Origin: Chelydra serpentina
Lineage: Eukaryota; Chordata; Testudines; Chelydridae
Assembly (NCBI GenBank): GCA_037349315.1
Contig: JBAIAC010000020.1
Coordinates: forward strand, 434,001 to 498,000
DNA: 64,000 nucleotides
Reading direction: 5' to 3'
Shown: positions 1 to 10,767 of the stretch, one piece after another
Layout of the letters: each line of letters opens with the position of its first letter
Position numbering within the stretch: position 1 is the first letter of the stretch
Position numbers and translations under genes: made by a program
The notes under the pieces: generated by a model
The model's database searches: none
What the model saw: the letters and a program-made list of their open reading frames with translations, nothing else
What the model was told of the DNA's origin: nothing

Positions 1-869
1 GCATGGGGAGGCACAGCCTTCCCCTGACTATCATACCTGGTGCCCATGATTGTCCTGATAAAATGTGTGTAGCAACATTGTATGTAAAGTTATAAGATTC
101 CATTGCATGATGTTAGTATAAGTATAAGAAATACTCCAAGTCTGGGGAGCAATCAAAAAAATCTACATATTAAAAAGAAAGAGCTTGGCGTTTCCATCCA
201 CGCAGACGTTTTGTCTCCTGAACCTCAGCTAGAGATGCTTCTCAAAGAAGGGAAAGGATGATAAGAAAGCAGTGCAGATGCCCCAAATCATTCCTCCCTT
301 TCTCTCTGCCCATGGAACCCACGGCACCTGGAGAACAAATGGAGCAGCATTGGACCAGAGGAGGGATCTTGACTGAAAGTTCAGCCAGTAGAACTGCTGG
401 AGCATGTGGTGAGAGAGAGCTTGTTTTGAATTCATTCAAATTTGTTAAGTTAGGCATTAGTTGGATTTTAGTTTTATTTTTCTTGTAACCAATTTTGACT
501 TGTGTCTCACTTAAAGTCTATCCTTTTGTAGTTAATAAACTTGTTTTATTGTTTTATCTAAACCAGTGTGTTTGCATTGAAGGGCTTGGGGAAACTCCAT
601 TTGGGATAACAGGACATGTGCATATCATTTTCTATTAATAAATGCCGGACTTTCTATGAGCTTGTACTGTCCAGGAGGGTTCAGGGCAGTACAAGACACA
701 CATACCTGGGGAAAGTCTGGGACTGGGAATTTCCTGGTATCCCTCTGCAGTGTAATTCATGAGTGGCTGGCTGCAGCACTCACACAATAGCAGTGTAAAA
801 GGCACTGCAGGTTAGAGAGGTGAGAGGACACAGCTGTTCATCAATCCAGATTGTATCCTGGGTATGTCA
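1..869. repeat. LTR-like repeat, left copy (cut by window edge)
   Basis: This block matches 4127-5298 after removal of the MITE inserted there, at roughly 85-90% by eye. It ends in GTATGTCA and is followed directly by minus-strand CR1, exactly as in the second copy. It contains AATAAA-type signals near 534 and 640. The shared junction with CR1 says that the two copies are a segmental duplication rather than two independent insertions. I call it LTR-like because the other copy has TGAC...GTCA ends and a candidate 6-bp target duplication. No coding region is visible. Confidence 0.55.
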
Positions 870-2470
870 CAATCCCCCCTTAGTTGTCTCTTTTCTTTTT
901 AAACTTTCCTTGCACTGAAGTTGTTCCATACGCCAAATCATTTTTGTTGCCCTTTTCTGAACCTTTTCCATTTCCAACATATGTTTTTTGAGATGGGACG
1001 ACCACACCTGCACGCAGTATTCAAGGTGTGGGCGTACCATGGATTTATATAGAGGCAATATGATATTTTCTGTCTTATTATATATCCCTTTGTTTATGAT
1101 TCCCAACATTCTGTTAGCTTTTTTGACTGCTGCTGCACACTGAGCGGATGTTTTCAGAGAACTATCCAGGAGGACTCCACGATCTCTTTTTTGAGTGGTA
1201 ACAGCTAATTTAGACCCCATCTTTTTTTGTATATGTGGGATTATGCTTTCCTATGTGCATTACTTTTCACTTATCAGCATTGAATGACATTTGCCATTTT
1301 GTTGCCTAGTCACCCAGTTTAGTGAGATCCCTTTGTAACTCTTTGCAGTCCGCCTTGTGCTTAACTATCTTGAGTAATTTAGTATCATCTGCAAACTTTG
1401 CCATCTCACTTTTACCCCTTTGTCCAGATCAGGGGGTCTCAAACTTCATTGCACCGTGACCCCCTTCTGACAACAAAATTTACTACATGACTCCAGGAGG
1501 GGACCAAAGCCTGAACCCACCTGAGCCCTGCCACCCCGGGTCGGGGGCCAAAGCCCAAGCCCCTCCACTCATGGGCAGAGGGGGGCTCAAAGCCAAAGCC
1601 TGAGCCCACTGCCCCATGTGGGGGGGGGGGGGGGGCAAAGCCCAAGGGGCTTCAGCCCCAGGCATGGGTAGGGGGTCTATAACCTGAGCTGTGACACCCA
1701 GGGCTGCAGCTCTTCAGCTGCAGCCCTGGGCAGTGGGGCTCAGGCTCCAGCTTCGGCCCCAGGCCCCAGTAAGTCTAACATCAGCTCTGGCAACCCCATT
1801 AAAACAGGGACATGGCCCACTTTGGTGTCCTGACCACAGTTGCCAACTTTCACATAGTAAATAAGCAGCCCGACTTTCACAATAAGCCAAAAATCAAGCT
1901 AATCCCATTGCAAAACAAGGCCAAAACAAGCCAATCCCTAAGAACGCCAACACTCTATGTGCCTAGATCTCCCCGGCGTGCAGTCAGGGACTGTGGTCGG
2001 CCCACTGTGCACCGCTGACTCTCTCCCTCCCTTGCCCCTGCTTGCCCCTGCTTGCTGGGAGATGATAAAAAAAAGAAGCAACAAGCCAAAAACTAGCCAA
2101 CAAACAACTCACAAGCAACTGAAGCCAAAAACAAGCCCAATTTCTGCGTTTTTTTTCAAGGGTTTGGCATGTCTGGTCCTGACCCACAGTTTGAGAACCC
2201 TGGTCTAGATCATTTATGACTATGTTGAATGGCAGTGGTCCAAGTACAGATCCTTGTGGGACCCTGGTATTTACCTTTCTTTTATGTGAAAACTGTGAAA
2301 ACTAACCATTTATTCCTACCTTGTTTTGTCTCTTTTAACCAGTTACCAATGCATGAGTGGTCATTCCCATTACTTTGTTTAAGAGCTTTTGTTGAGGGAC
2401 CTTGTCAAAGGCTTTCTAAAAGTCCAAGTACACTACATCCATTGGATCACCCTTGTCTACATGTGTGTTG
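870..2470 (-). mobile_element. CR1 LINE fragment (reverse transcriptase part)
   Basis: The minus strand encodes a degraded CR1 ORF2 C-terminal region (867-1220), readable as [15 protein letters not shown] and KVQKRATKMIW, which are typical of the C-terminal part of CR1 reverse transcriptase. A hAT element interrupts it at 1430-2202, and the CR1 resumes at 2203. The fragment stops near 2470, about 100 bp before the actinoporin-like exon. It is the duplicate of the CR1 beginning at 5299. Confidence 0.8.
1430..2202. mobile_element. Non-autonomous hAT-type DNA transposon
   Basis: The ends are inverted repeats of the form CAGGG..TCTCAAACT (left) and AGTTTGAGAACCCTG (right). The 8-bp flanks are GTCCAGAT (1422-1429) and GTCTAGAT (2203-2210), a target duplication with one mismatch. 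It sits inside CR1 and is absent from the duplicate CR1 at 5.3-6.1 kb, so it landed after that duplication. The inside is GC-rich and then A-rich, with no transposase. CAG ends and an 8-bp duplication are hAT hallmarks. Confidence 0.8.
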
Positions 2471-2577
2471 GCCCACTCCAGCCCCTAGGGTCAGGATTCA
2501 AATGTTGCTGGGACGCAGTTATTAATTATTGTTAGGGATGTTGTGTAATGAAGGAACCCCGTGGTGTTTTCCTCTAG

Positions 2578-3013
2578 GACTTACTGTTTCAGCGGCCGTG
2601 CCATGACAGACCCTGTGCCCCAGATCCTCCCTGACTCTTCAAAGGGCTGCATGTTTGTGAAAACAAGCTACACAGCCCGCGGGAGCGTCGGCGTGCTGAG
2701 CTACGAGTCCAAGGCCTTCACCCTGGCCATCATGTTCTCCAACCCCTTCGACCGCTTGCAGTACAACAATGAGTTTGCCATCGAGCTCTTTGCTGGCAGG
2801 AAGCACTTCCACAGCATGGAGCGCCTCTACCACTATATGTACAGCGACGGCCCTCCCTATGAGTGCGACTCCTACAGGAAAGTGCAGGTGAAGGTCCCGT
2901 ATGGCCAGCTGGAGGTGACCAACGAGAAGATCCAGGTGACGGCCGCCATATCAAAGCAGAATAAGTCCATCATTAATGTGCAGATCAAGCAAAAAGATCA
3001 CTACCCATCCTAG
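2578..3013 (+). CDS. Actinoporin-like protein, gene 1, last coding exon (partial gene)
   Basis: This exon encodes most of an actinoporin-like beta-sandwich, a family that binds phospholipid head groups and in cnidarians forms membrane pores. A pyrimidine-rich tract ending in AG at 2576-2577 gives the acceptor, and one base then completes a phase-2 codon, as in genes 2 and 3. Visible landmarks are YCFSG near the start, CMFVKTSY, then IMFSNPFD, which is the conserved core strand in all three paralogues, and an aromatic stretch MERLYHYMYSDGPPY. The stop is TAG at 3011-3013. The C-terminal tail is about 17-22 codons shorter than in genes 2 and 3. I found no matching 107-nt first exon upstream, so it lies left of the window or is lost. 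The reading frame is open and GC-rich at third positions, which argues that it is, or was recently, functional. Vertebrate members' function is not established; a toxin role should not be assumed. Confidence 0.85.
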
Positions 3014-3654
3014 CTGCCCACTCAGCCAACAAAGGCAGCCCATGGAAATGCCCCAGTGTGACAGACAAGGGGGCTGCTGGTGGGAAATAGTGACACTTTT
3101 TCTCCCATCTTGAGTAGACAGCGATGTGCTGTGGGTGGTGGGAAGAGCTAGCCAGCCAAGTGCACTCTCACCTGACCTCCTGGGTACGTACTCGGGCAGC
3201 TAGCCTGAGCTGCTGCCCATGCCACAGTGTCCACACTGCTATTTTTAGTGCACTAGTGCATGTCTATCTACCCAGGCTGGGCGGTATCCAGGCCTCTAAG
3301 GTTTTCTCATCATTTCATAAAAAAGGGTTTTTTTCTTGCTTATTTTTTAACCTCTGAAATAACAGGCATTGGCATATGAAGACCTTAAGCTTCAGCATTT
3401 ATCATGGTGAAAACCCCCCAGAAAGCTCTCCAAAAAGTAATGCTAAAAAGATAACATAGAATTATTAGCAAACAATAGCTACACTTCTTGTAAGTGGAAA
3501 TATGTTGAAGAGCATGACCTTTTGGTATAGCTGTATAAGGTTGTTTTTAATTGCATGTGTGCTTGCTAGGTAAAATATAATTGGCTAAGCAACTTAAATA
3601 AAAGTTACAAATTATAATGGAAACCAAAAGAAAGGGATAAGTAGATAAGATCAT
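3014..3654 (+). other. 3' flank of actinoporin-like gene 1, probable 3' UTR
   Basis: There is no coding signal. An AATAAA hexamer at 3597-3602 is the best candidate polyadenylation signal for gene 1 and would give a 3' UTR of about 600 nt. A CR1 3' end follows from 3655. Confidence 0.45.
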
Positions 3655-3825
3655 AACATAAGAATGGCCATACTGGGTCTGCCTAATGGTCCATCTAGCC
3701 CAGTGTCAGATGCTTCAGAGGGAATGAACAGAACAGGGCAATTTTGAGGGATCCATCCCCTGTTGTACGGTCCCAGCTTCTGGCAGTCAGAGGTTTAGGG
3801 ATACCCGGAGCATGGGGTACCATCT

Positions 3826-5298
3826 TGACTTGTAACTGTGATTGGTTCCTCCCATCACCTGGCAACGAGTTTCACAGGTTGCGTGTATGTTACATGTATG
3901 TTGTATGCCTCCAGTGCTAGTTGGGTGGGCCGCACAACCGGAGCTCCCCCAGCCCTGGAGCGCTGGGCAGGCAGCGTGGTCCCAGCACCGGGAGTATGGG
4001 CAGCATGGCATGGCGTGGCACCAGCCCAGGGGTCTTGTGTGCACCGCGGCCCCCAGCCTGCCTGCCCCAGCCTCAGCAGGCAGGAGGGGGACTGGGGGTG
4101 GAGTGTGTGTGGGGCCACGCCAGGCTGTTTGGGGAGGCACAGCCTTCCTCTGCCTATGCTATCTGCCACCCATGATTGTCCTGATAAAACGAGTGTAGCA
4201 ACATTGTATGTAAAGTTATAAGATTTCATTTCATGGTGATAGTAAGACATATTCCAAGATTGGGGAGCGGCCCCCCAAAAAACTTCATCTTACAATAAAA
4301 GAGCTTTGCGTTTCCATGCACACAGACTTTTTGTCTCCTGAACCTCAGCTGGGAGATGCTTCTCAAAGAAGGGAAAGGACAATAAGAAGGAAGGGCAGAT
4401 GCCCCAAATCATTCCTCCTTTTCTCTCTGCCCATGGCACCCACGACAGCTGGAGAACAAAGGGAGGAGCATTGGACCAGGGGAGGGATCCTGAGTGAAAG
4501 TTCAGCCAGTAGAACTGCTGGAACATGTGGTGAGAGAGACCTTGCTTTGAATTCATTTGAGTTTGTTAAGTTAGGCATTAGTTGCATTTTACTTTTATTT
4601 TTCTTGTAACCAATTCTGACTGATATGTCTCATTACTTATGTTCACTTAAAGTCTATCCTTCTGTAGTTAATAAACTTGTTCTGTTGTTTTATCTAAACT
4701 AGTGTGTTTGCATTGAAGTGTTTGGGAAAACTTCATTTGGGATAACAGGATATGTGCATATCATTTTCTATTAAATAATAAATGCCTGACTTTCAGAGGC
4801 TAGGTCTACACTAACCCCCGCTGTCGAACTAAGATACGCAACTTCAGCTACGTTAATAACGTAGCTGAAGTCGAAGTACCTTAGTTCGAACTTACCTGTG
4901 GTCCAGACGCGGCGCGCAGGCTCCCCCGTCAACTCCGCCTACTCCGTTTGTCGAGCTGGATTACCAGCGTCGACGGCGGAGCACTTCCTGGTTCGATTTA
5001 TCGCGTCTAGACAAGACGCGATAAATCGAACCCAGAACATCGATCCCGCGCCTCCGACGCGAGAGGTAAGTATAGACGTACCCTAAGAGCTTGTATTGTC
5101 CAGGAGAGTGCTGGGCAGTACAAGATGGACATACCTGGGGAAAGTCTGGGACTGAGAGTTTGCTGGTGTCACTCTGCAGGGTAATTCAAGAGTGGCTGGC
5201 TGAAGTATTCACACAATAGCAGTGTAAAAGGCACCCCAGTTTAGAGAGGTGAGGAGACACAGCAGTTCATCAGTCCAGCTTGTATCCCTGGTATGTCA
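3826..5298. mobile_element. LTR-like element inserted in CR1
   Basis: The ends are TGACTTG and TATGTCA, with flanks CCATCT (3820-3825) and CCATCC (5299-5304), a candidate 6-bp target duplication with one mismatch. CR1 3' sequence lies on both sides. Inside are AATAAA hexamers near 4672 and 4777 and a palindromic MITE at 4798-5083. No gag or pol frame is seen, so a solo LTR is the simplest reading. Confidence 0.55.
4798..5083. mobile_element. Hairpin-rich MITE with terminal inverted repeats
   Basis: The left end GGCTAGGTCTACACTA pairs imperfectly with the right end AAGTATAGACGTACCC. The element is missing from the first copy of this block, where the sequence runs uninterrupted near 653-663. 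It contains two internal hairpins: a perfect palindrome at 4841-4871, inside a longer imperfect one from about 4826 to 4890, and a second at about 4992-5030. There is no open reading frame. The superfamily is unclear because I cannot fix the target duplication. Confidence 0.75.
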
Positions 5299-6962
5299 CC
5301 ATCCCCCCTTAGTTGTCTCTTTTCTTTTTAATCTTTTAAATCTTTCCTTGTATGGAAGCTGTTCCATACCCCTAATGATTTTCGTTGCCCTTTTTTGCAT
5401 CTTTTCCAGTTCTAATATATCTTTTTTGAGATGGGGTGACCAGAACTGCATGCACCTCGTGTGGGCGTACCATGGATTTATATAATGGCATTATGATTTT
5501 TTCTGTTTTATTATCTATCCTTTTATGTTAGCTTTTTTGACTGCTGCTGCACATTGAGTGGATATTTTCAGAGAACTATCCAGGAGGACTCTAAGATCTC
5601 TTTTTTTGTGGCAGGGGGAGACAGCTAATTTAGACTCCATCTTTATTTTGTATATGTGGGATTATGATTTCCAGTGTGCATTACTTTTCACTTATCAACA
5701 CTGAATTACATTTGCCATTTTCTTGCCCAGTCACCCAGTTTTGTGAGATTCCTTTGTAACTCTTTGCAGTATGCTTTGGACGTAACTTTCTTGAATAATT
5801 TAGTATCATCTGCAGACTTTGCCATCTCACTTTTACCCATTTTTCTAGTTCATTCATGAATATGTAGAACAGTACTGGTACAAGTACAGATCCTTGTGGG
5901 ACCTTGGTATTTACCTCTCTCCTCTATGAAAACTAATCATTTATTCCTACCCTTTGTTTCATATCTTCTAATCTGTTACGGATCAATGAGAGGACATTTC
6001 CTCTTATCCCATGACTGATTACTTTGTTTAAGAGGTTTTGTTGAGGAACTTGTCAAAGGCTTTCTGAAAGTCCAAGTACACTATACCCATTGGATCACCC
6101 TTGTCCACATGTTTGTTAGCCCCCCCAAAAAATTCTAATAGATTGGTGAGGCATGATTTCTCTTTAAAAAGTTGAGTTGATTCTTCCCCAACATATTGTG
6201 TTTATCTAAGCGTCTGACAATTTTGTTCTTTACAATAGTTTCAACCACATTGCCCAGTATTCAAGTTAGGCTTCTTGGCCTTTAATTGTCAGGATCACCT
6301 CTAGAGCCATTTTAAAAGGTAGGTTTTAGCTACCCTCTAGTCATCTGGACAGAGGCTGGTTTAAGTGATAGATTACATACCATAGTCAGTAGTTCTGGAA
6401 TTTCATATTTGAGTTCCTTCAAAATTCCAGGACAGTTCCTGAGATCTGTCACCTAAAAAGAATGGCTGAAGTGTTGGAATCTTCCTCACATTCTCCGCAG
6501 GGAAGACCAATGCAAAAAAATAATCATTTAGCTTCTCCATAACGGACTTTTTCTTCCTTGAATGCTCCTTTAGCATCCTGTGTCCACTGATTGTTTGGCA
6601 GACTTCCTGTTTCTGATGTTCTTAAAAAAAATTTGCTTAGTTTTTGTGTCTTTAGCTAGTTGCCCTTCAAATTTTTTTTGGCCTGCCTAATTATACTTTT
6701 ACACTTGACTTGCCAGAGTTTATGCTCCTTTCTATTTTTCTCAGTAGGATTTAAATTCCAATTTTTAAGGATGCCTTTTTGCCTCTAACCATTTCTTTTA
6801 CTTTGTTGTTTACTCATGATAGCATTTTTTGATTTTCTTATTGCATTTTTTTATTTGGGGGTATACACTTAGTTTAAGCCTCTATTGTGGCATTTTAAAA
6901 TAGTCTACATGAAGTTTGCAGGCATTTATCACTTGTGACTGTTCCTTTTAATTTCCCTTTAA

Positions 6963-7466
6963 CTAGTGTGACAAAGCTCTGTCCTTGTCTCTGTGGGTCC
7001 TGTGTTTCCTGGCGGATTTGATTTCTTCTCGTTTGGCTGCTGGGATTCGGTAGGGTCTCAATGTTACCTTGGCTCCGGGCATCGTGCAGATATGGTGATA
7101 GGTCTCATTCGTCTGCCCCGGTTTTGTAGAGAACACATCTTGGTTGCAATTAATCATGTCAGTTGCCTCGATCTTTTGGATCAGCATCAAGTCGGGTGAT
7201 ATCCTCATTTGCTCATGTAAATTGTCCTCCTGGGGAAGGATCTCCTGGGTGACTAAGCATGCCTCTTGATCGTGCCAAGGTTTTAGAAGATTGATGTGGT
7301 AAATTTGCTCTGGTTTCCGGCGGCCTGGCTGCCACACCTTATAGTTCACCTCTCCCACGGCTTCGATCACTTCGTAGGGTCCCTGCCACTGGGCCAACAG
7401 CTTACTTTCCGCTGTGGGCACCAGGACCATCACCTGATCCCCTGGTTGGAACCATCGAAGCTTCAC
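6963..7466 (-). pseudogene. Ty3/Gypsy pol remnant: integrase C-terminus followed by reverse transcriptase N-terminus
   Basis: The frame opens with WFQPGDQVMVLVPT and WQGPYEVIEAVGEVNYKV, the post-core SH3-like (GPY/F) module of Ty3/Gypsy integrases. It continues through HINLLKPWHDQEA into QDVFSTKPGQTNETYHHI and VTLRPYRIPAAKREEIKS, which is the usual run-in to reverse transcriptase between protease and palm. The frame then breaks into LTR sequence (RTHRDKDRALSH). Integrase is therefore upstream of reverse transcriptase, the reverse of the usual Ty3/Gypsy order. It is a remnant with no catalytic residues. Confidence 0.8.
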
Positions 7467-8082
7467 TGGCCCTGGGTCAGGATCCGGGTTCCCAAGGCCT
7501 TTGCAGCCTTCCTCTCTTTTTTTTGTCTTCTGGGTCTTTCAGGGGGCTGAGAACAGATCCTGAGAAATCTCAGTGAACATCGGGGGATGACATTCCCCCG
7601 GTGACGAGTCGCTGTCCTCAGAGTCCACACCTCCTCCAGCCTCTCCGGGGGGAGTAAATTATCAAACCCTGGATAGTCCCTCCCAATGACTACAGGATAT
7701 GGGAGTTTAGGAACTATGCCCACGGTCACCGCATGGGGCTGTGAGCCATTACTGGGATGGTGGGGTAATGGCTCACGGCCCCATGCACACATGTCACTGC
7801 TACGCATTTGGCTTTTAGCAGCTGACTACTTTTTACCAGCTTACCGGATATTAGGGTGATAGCACTCCCAGAGTCCACAAGCGCTGTAGTCTCTACTCCA
7901 TTTATCCTCACTGGTCTGGTGTAATTATGCGGGGCTAATGTGACCCCTGCGAGGTGGATAAGGGAGCACAGGATCTCCCAATCCCCCAAGTTAAATTGCA
8001 TAGGCTCCTTGGTGCTGGGACACTGTGCTGCTATGTATCCCCACTCCCCACATGCATAACATCTATAATTACTTCTAATCAC
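7463..8082 (-). pseudogene. Ty3/Gypsy zinc knuckle and aspartic protease, frameshifted
   Basis: The first frame (8082-7726) begins with a CCHC-like knuckle, CYACGEWGYIAAQC, in which the expected histidine is tyrosine. It continues to a retropepsin motif ALVDSGSAITLISG. A frameshift near 7800 leads to a second frame (7807-7463) with PYPVVIGRDYPGFDNLL, the C-terminal flap and helix region of the protease. Its end is a junction made by the internal deletion that brings in the integrase C-terminus. It is not functional as read. Confidence 0.75.
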
Positions 8083-8167
8083 TCCCCTATCCCGAGGGTT
8101 AGGGGGTTTAGTCCAAGGGTTCCCCCAACTCAGGCCAATCCCTTCCTTCTGGGGTCCCCGCTGGTTT

Positions 8168-8842
8168 TCAGCCGCCCCCCCCCCCCTTCTTCCACCTAGG
8201 ACTCCCTGGGGGTTTGGCTGCCCAACCTTCCAGGGTTGGGGTCGGGTGCTTGCTTCGAAAGGGGCCTTCCTTGGGTAATCGGGTCAGTTCCCTGGCTGTC
8301 ATCTGTCTTTCTGCCAGTGTGATCATCTCGTCATACATGGACGGATCATTCTGGCCTACCCACTTATGGAGATCTGGTGGCAGTCCCCTCATGTAACGGT
8401 CCATGACCAGGGTCTCCAAAATTTCCTCCGGACTGCACACCTCGGGCTGTAACCACTTCCGTGCGAGGTGTTTGAGGTCGAATAGCTGGGACCGCGGGGG
8501 TTTGTTCCCCTGGTATTTCCACTCATGGAACCTCTGGGCCCTTACCGCTGCTGTCACCCCTAATCATGCTAGGATCTCTGCCTTCAGCCAGGTATAGACA
8601 GTGGCGTCCATGGCTGGGAAGTCAAAGTAGGCCTTCTGGGCCTCTCCGCACAAAAAAGGGGCGAGAATGCTGGCCCACTGCTCCTGGGGCCACGCCTCAT
8701 GCTGAGCAGTCCTTTCGAATGAGAGGAGATATGCCTCTACGTCATCTCCTGACGTCATTTTTGGCAGACAACCAGTGGCCCTCAGGGTTCGTGTCCCGTC
8801 GGACCCCCGGGCCTGGGTGGTGAGGATCTTCAGCTGGTCCAC
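8168..8842 (-). pseudogene. Ty3/Gypsy gag capsid with SCAN-like C-terminal domain, one in-frame stop
   Basis: The two open stretches 8842-8564 and 8557-8168 are in the same frame, separated by one TGA. The N-terminal half has [15 protein letters not shown], like a retroelement capsid. The C-terminal half has [20 protein letters not shown], then [17 protein letters not shown], which has the layout of the SCAN oligomerisation domain of vertebrate zinc-finger proteins. The stop looks like a CpG transition (CGA to TGA). A run of C (G on the coding strand) near 8177-8187 ends the frame before the zinc knuckle, a likely frameshift point. Confidence 0.8.
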
Positions 8843-9116
8843 TACCTCTCACAAGAGGGCACGATCTTGGATCACCTGGCTCATCAATAACTGATTGGTT
8901 TCCTGCTGTAGCCGCATAGACTCCTGTTACCCCATTGCCTGAACTCCGGTGAGCTCCTGCTGGGCTGCCGTGGCTTGTACCAGAGCTCTTACCACCTCCT
9001 CCATTGTGGTATACAGCAAACAAATAAACCAAAACCAAAAAAAAAAAATCCAAAACCCCAGTGCACCTTTTTTAAAAAAAAACAAAAAACTCTTTTTCCG
9101 CCACGCTGTGAACAAT

Positions 9117-9134
9117 ATCCTACCTTTGACACCA
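9117..9134 (-). promoter_or_regulatory. Candidate primer-binding site of the Gmr1-like element
   Basis: On the minus strand this 18-mer begins TGGTGTCAAAGG, two bases after the LTR ends at 9137. A TGG start matches the CCA end of a primer tRNA. I have not assigned the tRNA. Confidence 0.5.
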
Positions 9135-9826
9135 GTTGTGACAAAACTCTGTCCTTGTCTCCGTGGGTCCTGCGTTTCCTGGTGGATTTCACTAGCCTCA
9201 GAGGCTCACTGTGACCCTCCACGTAGCCCTTTTCTCGCTAGAGACCAGGATCACAGTCTACTGAGCCATTGTCATCATAAGCCAGCGAGGGAGATAAGGA
9301 GAATCTATCCTCCCTTGCACAGTCTCTGTTGTCTCCCAGTCTTAGTGATTAATCAGGGGGCAAAGTGTGGGGGGGGAGCCCGGTCCCGCCCTCTACTCCG
9401 GGCTCCAGCCCAGGGACCCTAATAGTATCACCTATGGTAGCTGACCTTTTAAAAACAGGACACGTACAATTCCCTGGGCTACTTCCCCATGGCAGCCCCC
9501 ACTTCCTCAAACTCCACTTCACCCTTACCTCAGAACCTCCTTCCTTGTGCCTAATATGGTGTGTACAGCTCAGTCTCTCCAACAGCGCAACTTTCCTCTC
9601 ACAGCTCCTGACATGCGCACCCACCTGACTAACTGGGAGGCTTTTAATTAGTTTCAGCCAGCCCCTGATTGGCTGCAGGTGTCTCAATCAACCTAGCATC
9701 CTCCATGCCTTCTGGAAAGTTCTTAATTGGCCCCAGGTGTCTTAATTGACCTGGAGCAGCTTCCATTTACTTATCCTGGTACCAGGGATTTGTTTAGCCT
9801 TGGGCTAATATATCTATCTCCCACTA

Positions 9827-10297
9827 TCAGAGGGGTAGCCGTGTTAGTCTGGATCTGTAGAAGCGACAAAGAGTCCTGTGGCACCTCAGTAGCGTAGCCA
9901 GGGGGGAGCAGGGGGAGCGGCTGCTCCCCCTGTGAGGAGAAGCGGCGCTAAGGTGCTGCCCGAGCCCAGCTGCCGGAGCCGGGCTCGGGGGGCGCTTTAA
10001 AAGGCCCGCGGCTCCTGCCGCTGCGGGGAGCCGTGGGCCCTTTAAAGCGCCCCCCCCAGCCCCGCTGACGGAGCCGGGCTGGGGGGGCACTTTAAAAGGC
10101 CCGGGGGCTCTGCAGTGGCTGGAGCCCCAGGCCCTTTAAAGCACCACCGGGGAGCGGGGAGGCGCCTTTTTAAAGCGCCGCTCCCCCTCTGCTCTAAACC
10201 TGGCTACGCCACTGTGGCACCTTATAGACTAACAGACATATTGAAGCATAAGCTTTCGTGGGTGAATACCCACTTCTTCGGATGCATCTTTGTCGCT
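9827..10297 (-). mobile_element. Short Penelope-like element end
   Basis: On the minus strand it reads through GCATCCGAAGAAGTGGG, CCCACGAAAGCTTATGC and CCAGACTAACACGGCTACC, homologous to the Penelope-like 3' end at 59590-59716. Flanks TCTATCTCCCACTA at 9813-9826 and 10298-10311 are a perfect 14-bp target duplication. A hAT MITE sits inside. Confidence 0.8.
9887..10214. mobile_element. hAT-type MITE
   Basis: The ends CAGTAGCGTAGCCAGG and CCTGGCTACGCCACTG form a 16-bp terminal inverted repeat with one mismatch. TGGCACCT flanks both sides (9879-9886 and 10215-10222), a perfect 8-bp target duplication. The GC-rich body is itself built of inverted segments containing TTTAAAG. There is no coding region. 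Confidence 0.9.
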
Positions 10298-10767
10298 TCT
10301 ATCTCCCACTACTTTCCTATAGCCATCTGGCCTTGCCCCGTCACACTACCGTCCTCATTCTTGTGTAGTTCCCCTGTTTCAAGTTAAGTACTGCTGGTAT
10401 GGGATACTTTCATATCCTCTCGCCCCCCAGGGATGTTAAGTTCAATTATATTATGGTCAGTATTACTGAGCGATATATTGACCTCTTGGACCAGATCTAA
10501 ATCAAGCACTAAATCAAGAATTGCCTCTCTCCTTGTGGGTTCCAGGACTAGTTGCTCTAAGAAGCAGTCGTTAATGGTGCCAAGAAATGTTATCCCTGCA
10601 TCCCGTCCTGAGGTGACATATAACCAGTCAATATGGGGATAGTTGAAGTCCCCCATTATTATTCGGTTTTCTGTTTTTGTAGACTCTCTAATCTCCCTGA
10701 GCTTCTATGGTACTGTTTGATTCATTTAAGATTTTTACTATATTTGACTCTATGCTTACTTTCATGT

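Larger units (their letters stand above)
6967..10345 (-). mobile_element. Ty3/Gypsy element, Gmr1-like, internally deleted
   Basis: On the minus strand the order is LTR (10345-9137), primer-binding site, gag (8842-8168), zinc knuckle and protease (8082-7463), the integrase C-terminal region joined to the start of reverse transcriptase (7466-7010), then a stub of the second LTR (about 7010-6967). Both LTR ends have TGTGAC/GTCACA termini. The integrase catalytic core, the rest of reverse transcriptase and RNase H are missing. Flanks CTAG (6963-6966) and CTAC (10346-10349) are a weak 4-bp duplication inside CR1. Integrase lying before reverse transcriptase, plus a SCAN-like capsid, point to the Gmr1 clade. 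Confidence 0.8.
9137..10345 (-). repeat. 5' LTR of the Gmr1-like element, interrupted
   Basis: It begins TGTGACGGGGCAAGG and ends GTTTTGTCACA on the minus strand. About 50 bp of its inner end recur at 6967-7013 as the remnant of the other LTR. A Penelope-like end is inserted at 9827-10297, so the real LTR is about 720 bp. Confidence 0.75.

Noticed and set aside
8949..9422. Plus-strand 157-codon frame
   Set aside because: It is antisense to the gag leader and LTR of the Gmr1-like element and contains a long A-run artefact (lysine/asparagine stretch).
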